From contig VTFK01000335.1 of NCBI GenBank assembly GCA_009617715.1, positions 124,001 through 188,000 of the forward strand: a stretch of DNA of 64,000 nucleotides, given 5' to 3'. A program made the position numbers and the translations under genes. Source of the stretch: Plectrocnemia conspersa (Eukaryota; Arthropoda; Insecta; Trichoptera; Polycentropodidae). This document shows positions 48,541 through 61,780 of the stretch, piece by piece. Within the stretch, counting starts at the first letter, position 1, and each line of letters starts with the position of its first letter. The notes under the pieces are model-generated. The model worked only from the letters and a program-made list of their open reading frames with translations, ran no database searches and was not told the origin of the DNA.

Positions 48541-49330
48541 AGCAAAGCCACCAATGATAAAGTTTGCCGATAAATTACGCCCTCAAGACGTTTCGGTATT
48601 TGCGGCCCAAATTTGAATTAATTATGATGAAGAAGGATCTCGACCGTAAAGTGTTAAAGTTGTTGCAAAGATATTCTCTAGCTTGCAAGAAGTTGCAATG
48701 CGGAACTCCGTTAATGCGAGCCGCTAATGAATCCGCAAAAATCTTTACAACTATTATTATATTGCTTAGATACCTACATCTTCTACAATAAAATCGCTAT
48801 GGTATAACTGAGGTCCCTCGTCTCGGCTTTCCTGTCGAAGCGGCAGAACAAGAACGGCGACCGGACTGAATTTATTAGGAAGCAAAAAAAAAGACAACTG
48901 AAATGGTTCAAACAAGAGAAATAGTCTTGGCAATTCTTTGAAAACACATCGTGAATTTCCGATGGCGGTGGGAGAGGTCTGCTTCTCGTTTTTTCACCTT
49001 GTTTCCCTGTGCATATTTTTGCGAGGCACGCGAATTCTGCGCCGAACGAAGCCGAACGGAAAATATTAATACGTGTCATAATTTGCATTTCTATTAAGTC
49101 AATCTTGCGATAAATGACTTATTCTGTTTTTATTTCCGAGTTCGCGGAGCGAAACATGGGATTGTTTGAATTGTACGACAAACATATTATTGATGAGAGA
49201 TATTTTAATGATAGGACGCACCTTATTTTCGTTTCATTCGAGTCACGTTGCAAACGAGAAAACTTTGACTTGCCGAAGCCTCACTTAAATAAGACGATCT
49301 CTTGATGAACGCCGCTTTTTTGGACTTGAG
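48541..49330. promoter_or_regulatory. GC-richer unique island
   Basis: Frames of 60-100 codons occur here (48564-48791 plus, 48783-49088 minus, 49114-49305 plus) with no domain. The first begins MPINYALKTFRYLRPKFELI from a non-ATG start. No consensus splice sites join them. Composition and CpG content are like the other islands. Confidence 0.25.
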
Positions 49331-51842
49331 CCAAAAAAATAACTCACAGAGGAAAACTATGACAAAATTTACTCACAGAATTTAAATTAGACGTCACGTA
49401 ACAACTGTGTGAAGGCTCGCAAAAAAATCGCAAAAGTTTCTTTAAAAAAAATGTATTTTACAGTTTTAGCTTATAGCTTACTAGTATCTTATAATATATT
49501 AAAGCTACTTGTATATGATTAATATTAAGTGTAAATTAAATGATTTAACTTAATGACATTTATATTATTATCCACGTTATTGTCTTCACAATATATTTTG
49601 TAGTGGAAGTTTCTTTAGTCAAAATATTTATACTGAGATCGTAGGAATAATCTGATTGCAACAAAATTAAGTTAAATCTACTAGGTTATGTATAAAAAAT
49701 ATTTTTAAATGTAATATTTTTTCCTTACTGTGTATAAAAATACGCGTGCTCCGGTGATGTACACTAAGTGTACAATATAGATTTCCACACTAATGAATAT
49801 AACTCGTGTAAAAAATTAATATTTTATTTTATATATTCCGTTGCAACGTTATCTTAATGTGCTATAACAGAACAACTATTAATTAAGTAATAAAACATAC
49901 TAAAATCAAAGTCTGTAAATCAGTACCATTAAATTTATTAATTATGAACTATAATTTATTCTAACAATCAATAAATGTCACTATGTCAATTTTATTTTAA
50001 TTAAGTATATACACAAGATTAGGATAATCAAGGATAGCCTTTTAGATATTTATGGCTAGTATAATATATTAGACGTAAACATATGTACATACTTATGTAT
50101 AAAAAAATAATATATTTATGGCAAATTTAGAAAAGGTGCAAATACAAAAACTTAGTTTTTTAAAAAGGCATTAAATTATTGAGTCGTTTCTATGTAATTT
50201 TATTTCCATTATATATAAATTTATTACAGAACATTTTTAGAGTTATAGTATTTTAATTCAAAGTCATACAATATATAAATAAATTAATAATTTTGTCGAA
50301 ATGGATAAGCATCGAAACAGTGGTTGTAAATCACAATACTTCTAACATGTCAATGCATAAAATTATTGTGTATTTATTCAATAAGTGCATTTAACCGGCG
50401 CACGACTCCGCTCCGTATCTAAAACGGAGTAGAACATTGCAATGAATCATTCTGACGATAATTATAAATATTTATGATTGTTTCGCATTATCGATTTCAC
50501 GTTTTAACAAGAGCTTTTGTGTACTGTAGACGCTCTCAAATGTATGCACATAAGATTGCTTATTCAATTTAAAATATTTTCATACACAAGATTATATTAA
50601 ATAAACTTCAAAGAATGCTAAAAGTGGGCGTTCGTTAATTAAAACAAAAAGTTTCTTTATAATTCAATAAATCGCGAGGCGTTGACAAATTTTTACTATG
50701 CAAAAACGAGTTTCTTAATACAATATAATAATTTATTTGAGCAACTGTAAGGCATATATAAATATTCAACGATTTAATCATCAATAAAACGAAAGCTAAA
50801 AAAGTATAAGCAATTCCGCTCATGTGCTATTGGACATCAAGATCAATTAAGTTGAGTCTCGATTGTAATGGAATAATTGGAAGAGATATCAAATTAGGAC
50901 ATCGAGATATAAAAGTTGTTTGAAATCTACGAGACGAATCTTGTCGATAATTACTGCCTTATCAACGTTTATGGAAAATGCGTTAACATAATAAATCCAT
51001 AACTCTTTTCGTAAGTGTATCGAATTTTATGTCTCGTAATGATTTCCTAGTAAGGAATTGTATATTTGTTTCGTATCGAAAGTCAAGAATTGTTTTTTTT
51101 TAGAGTATAAATCAGTGACCGCGTTGTCAGAAAGAGGTTATCTGGGTGAGAAAAAAATGTATAAAATTTTCGTATGAATTATCCTCGCGCGAAAGCCTCC
51201 ATAGAAAGTGTTTCGTTTCGTTGGGAAAATATAATAATGGAAAAAATGATTTTAATTCTGGTCCATATCTCACGCGGAGTTTTCCACCGCGGTCGTAAAT
51301 AAATATCATATTTCATCCGGCGTTTGTTTGTATTGCGTAAAGTATTATACAAAGGTTTAATTAAATTAAATTCGACCGTTTTTAATTAAGAAAGTTTTTC
51401 GGATTCGTCTCACGGACGAACCTAAATAATTAATTATGATATTTTGAGATAGCGGTTCTGAGAAAAAATCAGGATGACTTGATTTATTAGTATTATGCTT
51501 AAGAAAAAAACAATAATGAGGAATTTTTAATATTAAAACATCTTAATTAAAATGAAGCAATACATTTCTACATTTAATTAATTAATCCGACGATGTAAAG
51601 ATAAAGTAAAATTTTATTTAACAAAACAACTTTGTTTATATAAATTTTGCTGTACTATTCTAGTATATAATAAACAAATATTAATAAAGAAGAAATGATT
51701 CTGTGACACTAAAATGTTTATCATATTTGCAATTGTCGAATTAAGTTTGTTTAATATTTTTCCTTTAAAGCTAATAAAATTTACCTAAATAAAACCCTTT
51801 TTTATTAGTAATCAAAAATATATGTTTTTTAATAAATTGTTT
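49331..51842. other. AT-rich noncoding stretch with a mixed patch (50390-51430)
   Basis: TGTACACTAAGTGTACA (49758-49774) is a 7-bp-stem palindrome. CTCCGT/ACGGAG near 50411-50429 is a 6-bp GC-rich hairpin. No gene is visible. Confidence 0.4.
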
Positions 51843-51975
51843 ATCGATTGGATTTAATGACTAATTGCATTTATAATATTTTTTAGTATTTTGCATGAAA
51901 TTGTTATATATTTTACTTGCTATTTTCAAGTACTAAAAGAAAACCTTTAGCTATTAGTCATTAAATCCAATCGAT
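51843..51975. repeat. Perfect 23-bp inverted repeat around an 87-bp spacer
   Basis: The arm at 51843-51865 begins ATCGATTGGATTTAATGA; the arm at 51953-51975 is its exact reverse complement. Homology ends abruptly at both arm edges. In a region where every other repeat is diverged, 23 identical paired bases suggest a young MITE, a recent inversion duplication or selection on a stem. I see no coding sequence and no certain target duplication. Confidence 0.8.
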
Positions 51976-53380
51976 GAATTATAAAATGACATTTTAATAT
52001 TTAATTAAGTTTACAATAGTAAACAATATTTCAAAAAAAAAAAAATTTTACCCATAAATTGAAATAAACAAATCATATTTCTAATTTGAAGAAATATTAG
52101 ATTGACAATAAAATCAATTATATGATTAAAAAAAATATTTTTACAAGTAAAAATGGTTGACTGCCTATTAGGAACATTTATACGTTTAATTTTATATTTG
52201 ATACAGTTCATATTTTAAATATTTGGTATTTTTATTGTAGCTACGATTAACAAATTTTGTGTTTAGTTTTCTCACTTTTCTCTGTCAAATCATTGAACAA
52301 AGAAGAAAACGCCGTGTTAAATTGGAGTTAACAAGATAAATAGTCCGTAAATGTGGTGCTCTTGGCCGAATTGGCCCGTTAGCTATTTTTTTTTTCATTT
52401 TATTAACCGTGGATTTTTATCATGTCAATGTGAAAGCCAGAAAAAATAAACGAATCGACTTTGGATGTTGTGGTTTTAAAGCAGAGTAGACTGTGAATTA
52501 TATGACAAAGCATAATTTGTATTGTACCCTGACATTATGTTTGTACTATATATGTATAATACAATATATGTTCTCATAACTAGACTCTTTTTTTTTTTTT
52601 ATTAATATTTTTTTTATCACAACGCATTATCTTTACGAAAATAAAAGAAGGAAAGTGAGGCTAAATAATATTGAGTAGATTATTTAATTAACTAATAAAA
52701 TAAATACACTTACCGATGTTAAATCACATTGCGCTTATTGCATTGAGCATATTGCGTGTAACATCAATAGGCAATTTAATTACCAAAAAAATGTTTTTGA
52801 AAGATTTTCGTTGGCATTACTTATTGCTTCCTCAAACTTTTTAAACTCAACACCCTTGCTAAATGTAGGCTTTATCAAGACGCTCAATGTAAAATTTTAA
52901 CAAGTGAACTTTGCGAAATAGCGAATATTTTGTATAATAAAAGGTTAGGTAAAAATAGTAACAGTAAGTTACCGTTTTAAGAAGTTAATGCATTGCACCA
53001 TATTGAATTGATAATAAAAATTATAAATTTATAAAAAAAATAACAGCTGCACTCTTTACACTTTAATTTAAGAACCATTGACCTTACATATTTAGGATAA
53101 TTGCTGCTGTTTATTCAATAAGTCAATGCTTTGTTTGAAGTGACTGAAGAATTAGTTTTTATCTATGGTCTGCATAGAACAAATACAGATGAAAATATTT
53201 TTAATGGATATGTTAACAATCTACAAGTGAAATTGACTAAAATGTGTTTATAAATAGCCCGTATCCTAATTATATTGATTTTCCTAAATAATGATAATAT
53301 ATTTTTAATCAGCAATAAATTTTTATTAAGTCAAAATTTTAAACCCTTTGACTTCTCAGCCAACTAACTAGCTATAAGAT
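51976..53380. other. AT-rich noncoding stretch
   Basis: No gene is visible. A13 near 52034 and a long T-run near 52589 are simple tracts. Confidence 0.45.
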
Positions 53381-53900
53381 CAAACTTTGACGCCATGAAG
53401 TATTTACGTATAATCACCAATTACATTAATATTAATTTAACTCATTAGCCAAACAGATTAGCTCTCGCTCGTTCATTTCCCCGAGCTCACACACACTCGC
53501 ACTCCATACCCCCGAGACAGCCGCAGCGGCTAAATGATGAATGTGTGTCAATTATCGGCAAACAAGTACCAGGCATTGTTGCCCCGGCTGGCTGATGAGA
53601 GTATGAGAGCTGATGGGTTCGTCTCCGGACAACGGGCGACAGCCACCAGCGGGTCTTGATTGATAGATTAAAACGGTGCGTCGTTGTAGCGGCAGAAATG
53701 CATTCTGGCCAAAGCTAAAGCCGCCTCGGCGTTTGTTGCTGCTTCTTCTTTGCGAATGTAATTATTCAGGTACTCGTCCGAGCCAGACTACTCCTCGAGG
53801 ACTGTTTTTCAGTTTTGTTTTTAGCTTTGCGATGATTAAGCGCGACCGAAGACGAGTTTCAAAGGTCGGTTAGGGATTAAGAATAAGGAGCGCTTGAGAG
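53381..53900. promoter_or_regulatory. GC-rich island with Exd/Hox-like composite words
   Basis: TGATTGATAGATTA at 53657-53670 resembles composite Extradenticle/Hox sites (TGATNNAT). GTGTCAATTATCGG near 53545 adds a TAAT-type core, with GGCAAACAAG next to it. TGGCTGATGAGAGTATGAGAGCTGATGGG near 53590 is a loose direct repeat. The 65-codon frame at 53676-53873 has no domain. An enhancer is a reasonable inference. Confidence 0.4.
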
Positions 53901-55620
53901 AGTACAAAGGATTTACGGCATTAGTACATAATTAATATGATGATAAAAACTGCAAAGTAAAATTGAATTACTAGAATTTATCAAAGATGACAAAAAATTC
54001 TATGATCTCGCATATTCATGAATTAATTAAAATATATTTGGAATCATTAATCATCGTTTTTACTTGCTGAAGAATCCCAGATTATATTTTTTTTAATACA
54101 AATAATTTTAATTACTAATATTTAATTTTTAACATTTTAAAATAATATCGACAATATATGGCTGATATTATATATCTCTATATTTAAATAAATATTAGAA
54201 GCAAAAAAAATAAAGACAAATAAATATTTTTTTCTCAAGAATTTTTCAAAATAAATCGAGTCATTAAATTTCTTAATTCGATAGTTATTGAAATATTTTA
54301 TATACATATGTATGTTTGTATGTACAAGTGATTTTTTAAAAATATAATTACTTTTTTACATTTATTAAATTGATTGTATATAACAAAAACACCAGAAGAA
54401 ATAATTAACAGACTCAAGACAAACATATTTGTGATTCTATTGAGGTCAAATATTTCTTTTGCTCATCAATTAAATTTATCTATAACAAAAAATTTAAAAT
54501 ATCTAAAATCTAGAGATGATAATGAAAATCATATAAAAAAAATTTATTTATGAATTCTATAGTATACTAAAATATTTTATTTTTACGTGATTTTTTTAAA
54601 ATATCAAAACTATATTATTTTAAGTAAATAAAAATATAAATTATAATAAATAAATAAAACAAATATATAAGCCAATAAAATTATTATTTAAAGATATTTT
54701 CGCGAGGAAAAGCAAATCGTTGTTTCCGAATTTCATGTTATTAATTAACATATTTAAATCGAAATTATATTCTGCTATATTTTTATATTCTGCTATATTT
54801 TTATAAGTAAACATATAATATTAATAAAAATATGATTCGTATTTTTTCAAGCTGTTTGCAGCTAAACAAATATATAAAACAGCAAAAGAAATGTTAAATG
54901 TACTCTATATACATATACATATAATACATATATAACAGTTAAAACTCTTTTGTAGAAAAATATATTTCTTTTGCAGAGCAACTTAATTTATCTATAAAGG
55001 AAAGCTTAAAATAATTAAAACCGTTGATAATGGTGATAATAAATATTAGATCACGATCTTTAAATCTATACAAAAATAATATACAAATAAACAGGTTTAT
55101 AAATTTTCTTTTAAGAATTTTATTACTAATTGATATTTGGAAGAAATTTGTTTTGTAAAATTTATAATATAACTACATATTATATTTTCACGTGTATTCT
55201 TCAAATATTGAAACTATATTCTACTTTGATGTATTCTTCAAAGTACAAAAATATTATCAAGCAAACGTATTTTAAAACTGATTGCAATGAAATTAATACA
55301 AAACAGCTCCTTAGAAACATTAGAAAAATTGGCTAATTTCTCAAATTTTTCAGTTTGAGGTTAATATACAAATAATTTAATAGATTCAGTTTTTATATAA
55401 ACTTTATTAAAAAATATGTTTTATTAAATTATGATCTGATTTACATATAAAACTTATTTAGATATTTTTTATGGAGTCTACATAAATTATTGCGATTTTT
55501 TAAAACATCAGACTTGTGTTTCATGACTCATATTTTATTAAGCCTCATACAATACAGAAACTTTTTGTGACCAAAATACTTGGATGGGAAGCAAAAAATA
55601 TAAAAATGTAATTTATGTTA
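53901..55620. repeat. AT-rich stretch with a diverged large duplication
   Basis: Segments near 54451 (ATTTCTTTTGCTCATCAATT then AATTTATCTATAAC) and 54963 (ATTTCTTTTGCAGAGCAACTT then AATTTATCTATAAAGG) align, as do 54572 (TTTTACGTGATTTTTTTAAA) and 55178 (TTTTCACGTGTATTCTTCAAA). Offsets of about 512 and 606 bp indicate two diverged copies with internal indels. An ATTCTGCTATATTTTTAT word is doubled at about 54769-54805. The plus frame at 55130-55336 is not coding-like. Confidence 0.5.
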
Positions 55621-56260
55621 TGATTGACAAGTAAGACAGTTAACGAAACGCTTCTCGTCAACAAATCATAACACAAATCATGTAATTTTTTAACCACACA
55701 TTAAATAATTAACACAACAATCGCCTCGCACGTAATAAGCATCAATCACGAACGCGTCCAACGCAATTATTAATTCACGAACAATCACACTTAATCAGAT
55801 TTGACTCGACCGGCAAACACCAACGCGAGGCTCGCGCTACTACAGATTGACAACCGCTGCTCTGAATATGTCAGCGCGGCATTCCGCCGACGACGATCCT
55901 TTTCGGCAGATCCTTTTAATAATCATCTTTCTTTTTTATCCGCCGTTCGTCGATCCTCATACATTATAATAACATTCCAATCAGCCCCCAGCCAAATATA
56001 AAGGGCCGAACAGATGAAGCTGCCACCGTTTGAGGAGCGCCGAACTCTCAATCGAACGGCCCGACGACGGTGACAAGACGCCATTATTATTGAAATGTAC
56101 GGTGAGGTCCTGGCGACGGAAAAATGTTTATTTCATATGTCGTCAAAAGACAAGAAGACGTTTCGAGTTTTACATGTGTATAGGCGACGTGACGTCACAG
56201 ATGTATGTATTATTGCATGAAACCCGAAAAGGGAAATCGGACGCATAATTGGGAAAATAT
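55621..56260. promoter_or_regulatory. GC-rich unique island
   Basis: CpG-rich DNA holds CAGCCAAATATAAAGGGCCG near 55989, which could serve as a TATA-like element, and CGACGTGACGTCACAG near 56183, containing the CRE palindrome TGACGTCA. Frames at 55801-56001 and 56030-56248 have no domain and are not joined by splice sites. Regulatory or promoter use is inferred. Confidence 0.35.
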
Positions 56261-56522
56261 GAATAATTTTGCCGATATATGAATAATATAGTATGTGTCT
56301 GATGGTGAGTATGTAAATGTGAATATTTTGTGTTGGGAATATCCGGTTTATAAGAAATATACTAATAAAAACATTTATTAAGAAATATATTTAAAATAAA
56401 AAATAAATGGAACATAAATGGAATATCTACATAAATGTTCTAATGCGCAGATTTAAGAAACTCGTATGTGAAATTAAATATATGATTTTTAGAAGTAAGT
56501 GTTTAATAGTGTCTAATTCATT

Positions 56523-56873
56523 GGATTGAAGCAGCTTTTAAAGTTGGTAAGGGGCGGAGTTAACAATCCATTAATGATCGACGACTTTCAGCTGCAAGCT
56601 TTAAAGTGCCCTGGAGAGTCGCGATCACGTCCCTTATTCTTACCCAGGACGTCAGTACTTGGGAACGCTCCTCTTGTACGAGTCATATTTCTTACTAGCA
56701 TCCCAAATACAATGATGTTTTTGGCGATAGCTAGATAGCTCGAAAGAAATATGTGGTATGTTTTTTTTTTAAATATTTTTTATGAATTTTGAATTAAATA
56801 ATTATTATTTGTTGATGCATCATGATGCATTAAAAACCTGCCAAGTCACAATAGTCAGATTATTAATAAAAAA
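56523..56873 (+). mobile_element. 5'-truncated Jockey-like LINE relic, ORF2 C-terminus and 3' end
   Basis: The 70-codon frame 56526-56738 reads LLKLVRGGVNNPLMIDDF then RSRPLFLPRTSVLGNAPLVR, the characteristic end of Jockey-clade ORF2 (LLxGxIDxPxLL ... RxLFxLPxxRTN...NxPxxRM). The 3' end AATAAAAAA is at about 56873, after a 3' UTR matching 21535-21651. Upstream of 56523 similarity stops, so the copy is 5'-truncated at about 350 bp, as is usual for target-primed reverse transcription. It keeps a single open frame and is less decayed than the copy at 20090. It also preserves the empty site for the hAT insert found in that copy. Confidence 0.8.
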
Positions 56874-57760
56874 TATATAATTAAAAAATTATAATATATT
56901 TATCATTATTTTTTAAGTAAAATGTTGCTCTGTATAAACAGAACAACAATTAAGTTAAAGAAGTTTATCAAAAATAATTATTTTTCTAGTTTTATTGATA
57001 CTATTTCAATCCAATTTAATTGAATTATATCAGTCAACAAATAAGTTATTTATAAGGACGTATATGCGTAGTCACAAAAAGCAGTTTTTTTAATTAAGTC
57101 AAAACGTAAATTAAGACCAAGATTTCCGATCTGATCCATAAATTGTCACCTGTACAGATTCGTCTAATTAAGTCGCGTAGGTTGGCACGCAGGAGGTTTT
57201 AAAAGGACAACGTTTTCAATTCGGGACTTAGAAAAAAGACCAATTAACTACCGGCTTTTGATGTCACAGTCCTCTTGTATATTTTCTTCCGACAGTTTCT
57301 TGTTCTGGGTTTTTTCTTTCGTAAATTAAATTACGCAACTCTGACGAATTTTCCCGTTGTTGAATTCGCTTTTTTTTAATTAATTTCTCAAATAACGTAG
57401 AAAAAAGCTTTTAGCATTTTAAATATCAAACTGTGCGACGCATTAGCGGGTAAAAAGTATAACGGAAATAATAAAATCGTTATCTCGCCTACTAAATAAC
57501 GCGTTGGTTAAAAAACTAGTTTAATTCCATATGCAACTTTATCTATCGAGAAAAATAAATGTTTTGATAGCGGCAGTGAAATAAATTCGTAGGAATAAAT
57601 TATAGTAACGTGTGAGAATGAAACGTATAACAATGCCAAAAATATATATCACTGTTAACAATTAGTTTAATAAAAATATATTTTAAGTTAAATATGATAT
57701 ATATAAATACCAGTGTTAAAGAATAATTTATATTTACAATATTCCTTCAGACACACAATT
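56874..57760. other. AT-rich DNA with a mixed unique patch (57100-57500)
   Basis: No gene is visible. The patch has several CpG words but no frame above 60 codons. Confidence 0.4.
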
Positions 57761-58140
57761 TCAATTTCCACACAATTCACTAAGTCCCACGGACAATCTA
57801 AACCTAATTAATCCGATCTAAGCGTCGTGATATATTATTTTAAGCTAGTCACGTCGCGATGCTCATCTCTAGCTACTAGTCAGCAATCTTCCATTGCCAC
57901 ACATGTTTTATTTTTTTTACCGTAATTGTTTTATAGCACACGGACGCACAAAGATAAATAGATGTAGTTTCGCATACTAGCGGAGAGAGAGAGAGCAATC
58001 ATTCTCATTTAATCGATAATTACGCGTCACAAGAAGAGCTTCATATATTCAGTCTGTTTGAAAAATACTTGGCAGAGAGAGCTCGGGATTAAATGTTTAA
58101 GCTTTCGTGGAAAATCCGAGGATTAAGCTTGCTTTAAGTT
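57761..58140. promoter_or_regulatory. GC-richer island with TAATCC-type words
   Basis: CCTAATTAATCCGATCTAAGCG near 57803 combines a TAATTA core and a K50-type TAATCC/GATCTAAGC pair like Bicoid/Orthodenticle sites. A (GA)n run lies at 57983-57995. No coding frame is present. Confidence 0.3.
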
Positions 58141-58780
58141 TAAAGATTTTATTGCACGTGCCGTTATAATTTAACTTTAGTATTTATCTCAAAAATAAAT
58201 ATTACCATTTTACTAAATCACATAAATATAACACTTTTACTCATATCGTTTATTTTCACTATTTTAGGCTATATTATAATTTTCTGATCTTTGGAAATGT
58301 ATGTTTCTATAAAATACAACATAAATATCATGTGTCATTATTTTAAATTATATAATGTGTAATAAATAAATAATAATTCTATGCATTCTCAACGGATACC
58401 ATAAATTCTACGATACTTTTTAATAGTTTTTAATGTTGATTCGATACGGATTTAGTGACTTATCGTGTCATAAAGAGAGCATTTATAAACTAAGCTGTTG
58501 CCTATATTATATCATAAGATTAATGAAAGTATGCTGCAAATATTTCGCAACACTTACACATTGAATAAAATTATCTTCTCTATCAATAAATAAAACACAG
58601 AGCGTTGATTTAAATTAATTTGCATTTCTTTGAAGTCACAGCTTCGAGTCATATTTTTTAGTCCAAATATTTACATACCGTATATAAAAAATCCAATGTT
58701 TGTCTAAAAATGTTAATAATATTCTAAAAAGCAGCCTTATTTATATTGATTGATCAAAAATGCTAATGCGGAAACGGCAA
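58141..58780. other. AT-rich noncoding stretch
   Basis: Nothing gene-like is visible. Confidence 0.45.
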
Positions 58781-59540
58781 ACACCGACAAAGGGTATAAA
58801 TCGTTTCTCAATTATTCAGGAGCTTGTATTCTGTGTCTAGGGAAGCCATAAATTTTTTCACTGTTTTTACCCATTGAGTGTTTGTGGTTTTAATTTGTGA
58901 CTATTTCCAAATCACGTTTACTTTTCGTTCACACAAATTCCTGTCAGAGTGCAACGCTCTTTTAACAATAGGGTAGATTGGGAGCACGTAAGGAAACTCA
59001 ATCATATAATAGAGGCATTTTCATAAAATAAAAACCCCAACTGAGCATTCTGTCTGTAGGAATGAGAGAAAGGAAAAAAATACACTTTATAAATGCCCAA
59101 GATTACAATCTCCAATACGGCGAGACGATTTTACTGCGTCAAAGGAAACATTCGACGCGACACATGAAAGTTATGGATCTGTCGCAAAAAGATAGAAGTA
59201 GCAGACGCAGAGAAGAGAGAAAAAAAGACATCGACAGATCATAAAGACACGTGATGTATCAATGGCACGAAATTGGCCCGTCGATCAGATAAAAGCTACT
59301 ACTCAGTCGCGTTGTTACCTGCTGGGTTGTTTTTAACACTTTTACGTTATTTATAACGCGGTTGAGTTCTCCTTTGAACAACGCGGTCAATATTTTACGT
59401 GCTCGCGGAGACGACCAATGAAGATATAGCCATTAACGTCCTTTTAGTGAATGGTTATATACGGCTGATATACTCGGAAGCTTTCACACACGTTTACACG
59501 TATTATAAATTAAGGGAACGCTGGTTGAAAGTATAAAATT
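58781..59540. promoter_or_regulatory. GC-richer unique island with short direct repeat
   Basis: AACGCGGTTGA (59355) and AACGCGGTCAA (59380) form a 25-bp-spaced pair around CTCCTTTGAAC, which contains a TCF/Pangolin core (CTTTGAA). CAGATAAAAGC near 59286 is GATA-like and AGCCATAAATTT near 58844 is Cad/Abd-B-like. The 60-codon basic frame at 59062-59244 has no domain. The regulatory role is inferred. Confidence 0.35.
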
Positions 59541-61089
59541 GATTATTAAAATAAAATATTAAATTGATTTTGGTATATAAAGAAAATTCATGGTAAAATA
59601 TTGCTACTATTATATCAGTTATTGAAAAAATAATATTAAATTATCAAGAATAATTATCATGTATATTTTTTCTTTAACCGCTATATTTATATAGGTAAAA
59701 TACAACACAATTATCCTCAAAGTAGGACGCCCGTATTTAAACAGAATTTAAATAATCTAATCTGTACACTTATTGCATATAAGTATTTTTCTTGATAATA
59801 TATGATATAATTTCTTAAGATAAAATAAAAATGATTTTTAGATGGCAAAAATATTATTTTTTAAATCATATGTAAAACTCATATTAATCATATATGTATG
59901 TTAATTTAAAAGCATATATTATAAAAAATAAAGCCCAAATGTTATTTTTAGAGTTTTATTTCTTTAAAATCACTGCTTAATATTTTAAAATTTTCTATAT
60001 AACTGAATCTATTGATATATCTACATACATTTTAAAACAAAAATATTATTTCATAATATGTTAGGACTTAATTAATTTTTTTTTAAGTATTTAGATGGAA
60101 AGTCATCATTAGTATTTTAATAAGTATTTTTTCAAAATAATAAAATACTTTTATTTTTACGTTCTTCAATTTTTATTTAAAGCTCCTTAAATAATTTTAC
60201 TAAAAGTGAAAAAAATATATCGTTGAACTTAAAAATATAATAATTATTTTAGTAAATATAAATCAAAATATTGCATCTCTAAGACTTCTTAATAATACAC
60301 ACATTTACTGTATAAAAATATATTCTATTTAATTTAAATATAAACTAAAATGTAAATGAGCACTACAAAATGTTTGCACAAAAGTAAAGTTTTAGTGCTT
60401 TTTGTAAATGTATATACCTTTCTGGTTTTAATTTTTTTTAAAGTACTTTATTCCATATTTTTTTATAAATAATTATTTTTATAATATACTTTATATATTT
60501 ACAACATATGATTAAATAATTAAATGCGAGAAAAAACTAATATTTTTTAAAAATCGAGTATTTAATATACAGTCAAATGCAGAAGTATTGTTTTGTTGAT
60601 GTACATTGAATATACACCAACGGAACGTGTTGATCTTAATTTACTATATATTTCTAAAAAATATTTTTTTTCATATTCAAAGCGATCCTTAAATTTAATT
60701 TAGTAGTAAGAGTGTTTTTGTATAAAAAAATAGACATAGGTATAATAGCATACAAATACATTAAATGCACAATACTAGTGCATATATAACGGACATTTTG
60801 AAGCACTAGAGAAAATGGTCGTGGTACTCAGATTTTTAATAAAAAATAATACTTTATATTTAATTATATGAACTGATTATTTTTTGCAAATAAAATTTTA
60901 TTCTATTTTCTTAAAATTAACTATAATCATTTAAAATTTATTTTTAGACAATTTCACTATATCTTTCGTAATATATTTAATTTACATAATAAATAATGTA
61001 TTTATATAAACTATAAAGTATCAAATTTAATATCATTAAAACAGTTTTATAAAGTGGGGAAGATTATTTCTAGTGTGATTATTAGTTTT
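59541..61089. other. AT-rich noncoding stretch
   Basis: Nothing gene-like is visible. By analogy with neighbouring sectors it may be an older tandem array, but I could not find a consistent period by eye. Confidence 0.45.
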
Positions 61090-61780
61090 CGTCAAACTTT
61101 AAAGATTTTTTTAAGTAGTATGAATAAAATAAATTCTTAGGAGCTAATATAGTTTTTGTCCATATTTAAAACCCTTTTAATCCAAGAATTAAAGAATCTT
61201 TGAAATCACAGAATTTTACATTGCCTTAAAATTTCTAAGGAAATTTAATTAAATAAAAAAGTTTATGTTATTATCAAATTTTGATTCTAGACTAATTCTG
61301 AGAATTCTTAATTTTTATAATTTTTAATATATTCTATTATTTTTTTCATTTGCTTTAGTATAAATAATAATATAATATAGGTATTTAACTAATAGATCAA
61401 ATACTACATATTCAAATCAGCTCACTTTTAATACAATATCTCAACCTTTAAGTTGGTGGAACTTTTGTAACGTTTGTTCATATTTTAAAGCCACTTAATC
61501 TAAGAATTAAAGAACCTTTTAAATCATTTACAGTATCTTAAAATTGCCAAAGAAGTTTATTTAACTGGTATAAATCAAATTTTAATTCTAAAGTAATTCT
61601 GAGAATTCTTTATCATTGTAATGTTAAATGTTTCTTAGCATTGTTGCTATTATATATTAGTAATATTATAATACATCCGTTATGATATTAGATCATATGT
61701 TAAAGAATCTTAATTACATCATTATTATTACCATATCTTAACTTTTCAGTTGTCGGATCTTTTGTGATTACAGTATAACC
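61090..61780. repeat. Tandem array, unit about 300-318 bp, 2 to 3 copies
   Basis: AAGAATTAAAGAATCTTTGAAATC near 61184 and its relative near 61502 are 318 bp apart. TAATTCTGAGAATTCTT recurs at 61293 and 61594 (301 bp). TCAACCTTTAAGTTGGTGGA near 61441 matches TTAACTTTTCAGTTGTCGGA near 61739 (about 298 bp). The last copy is incomplete. No coding capacity. Confidence 0.7.
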
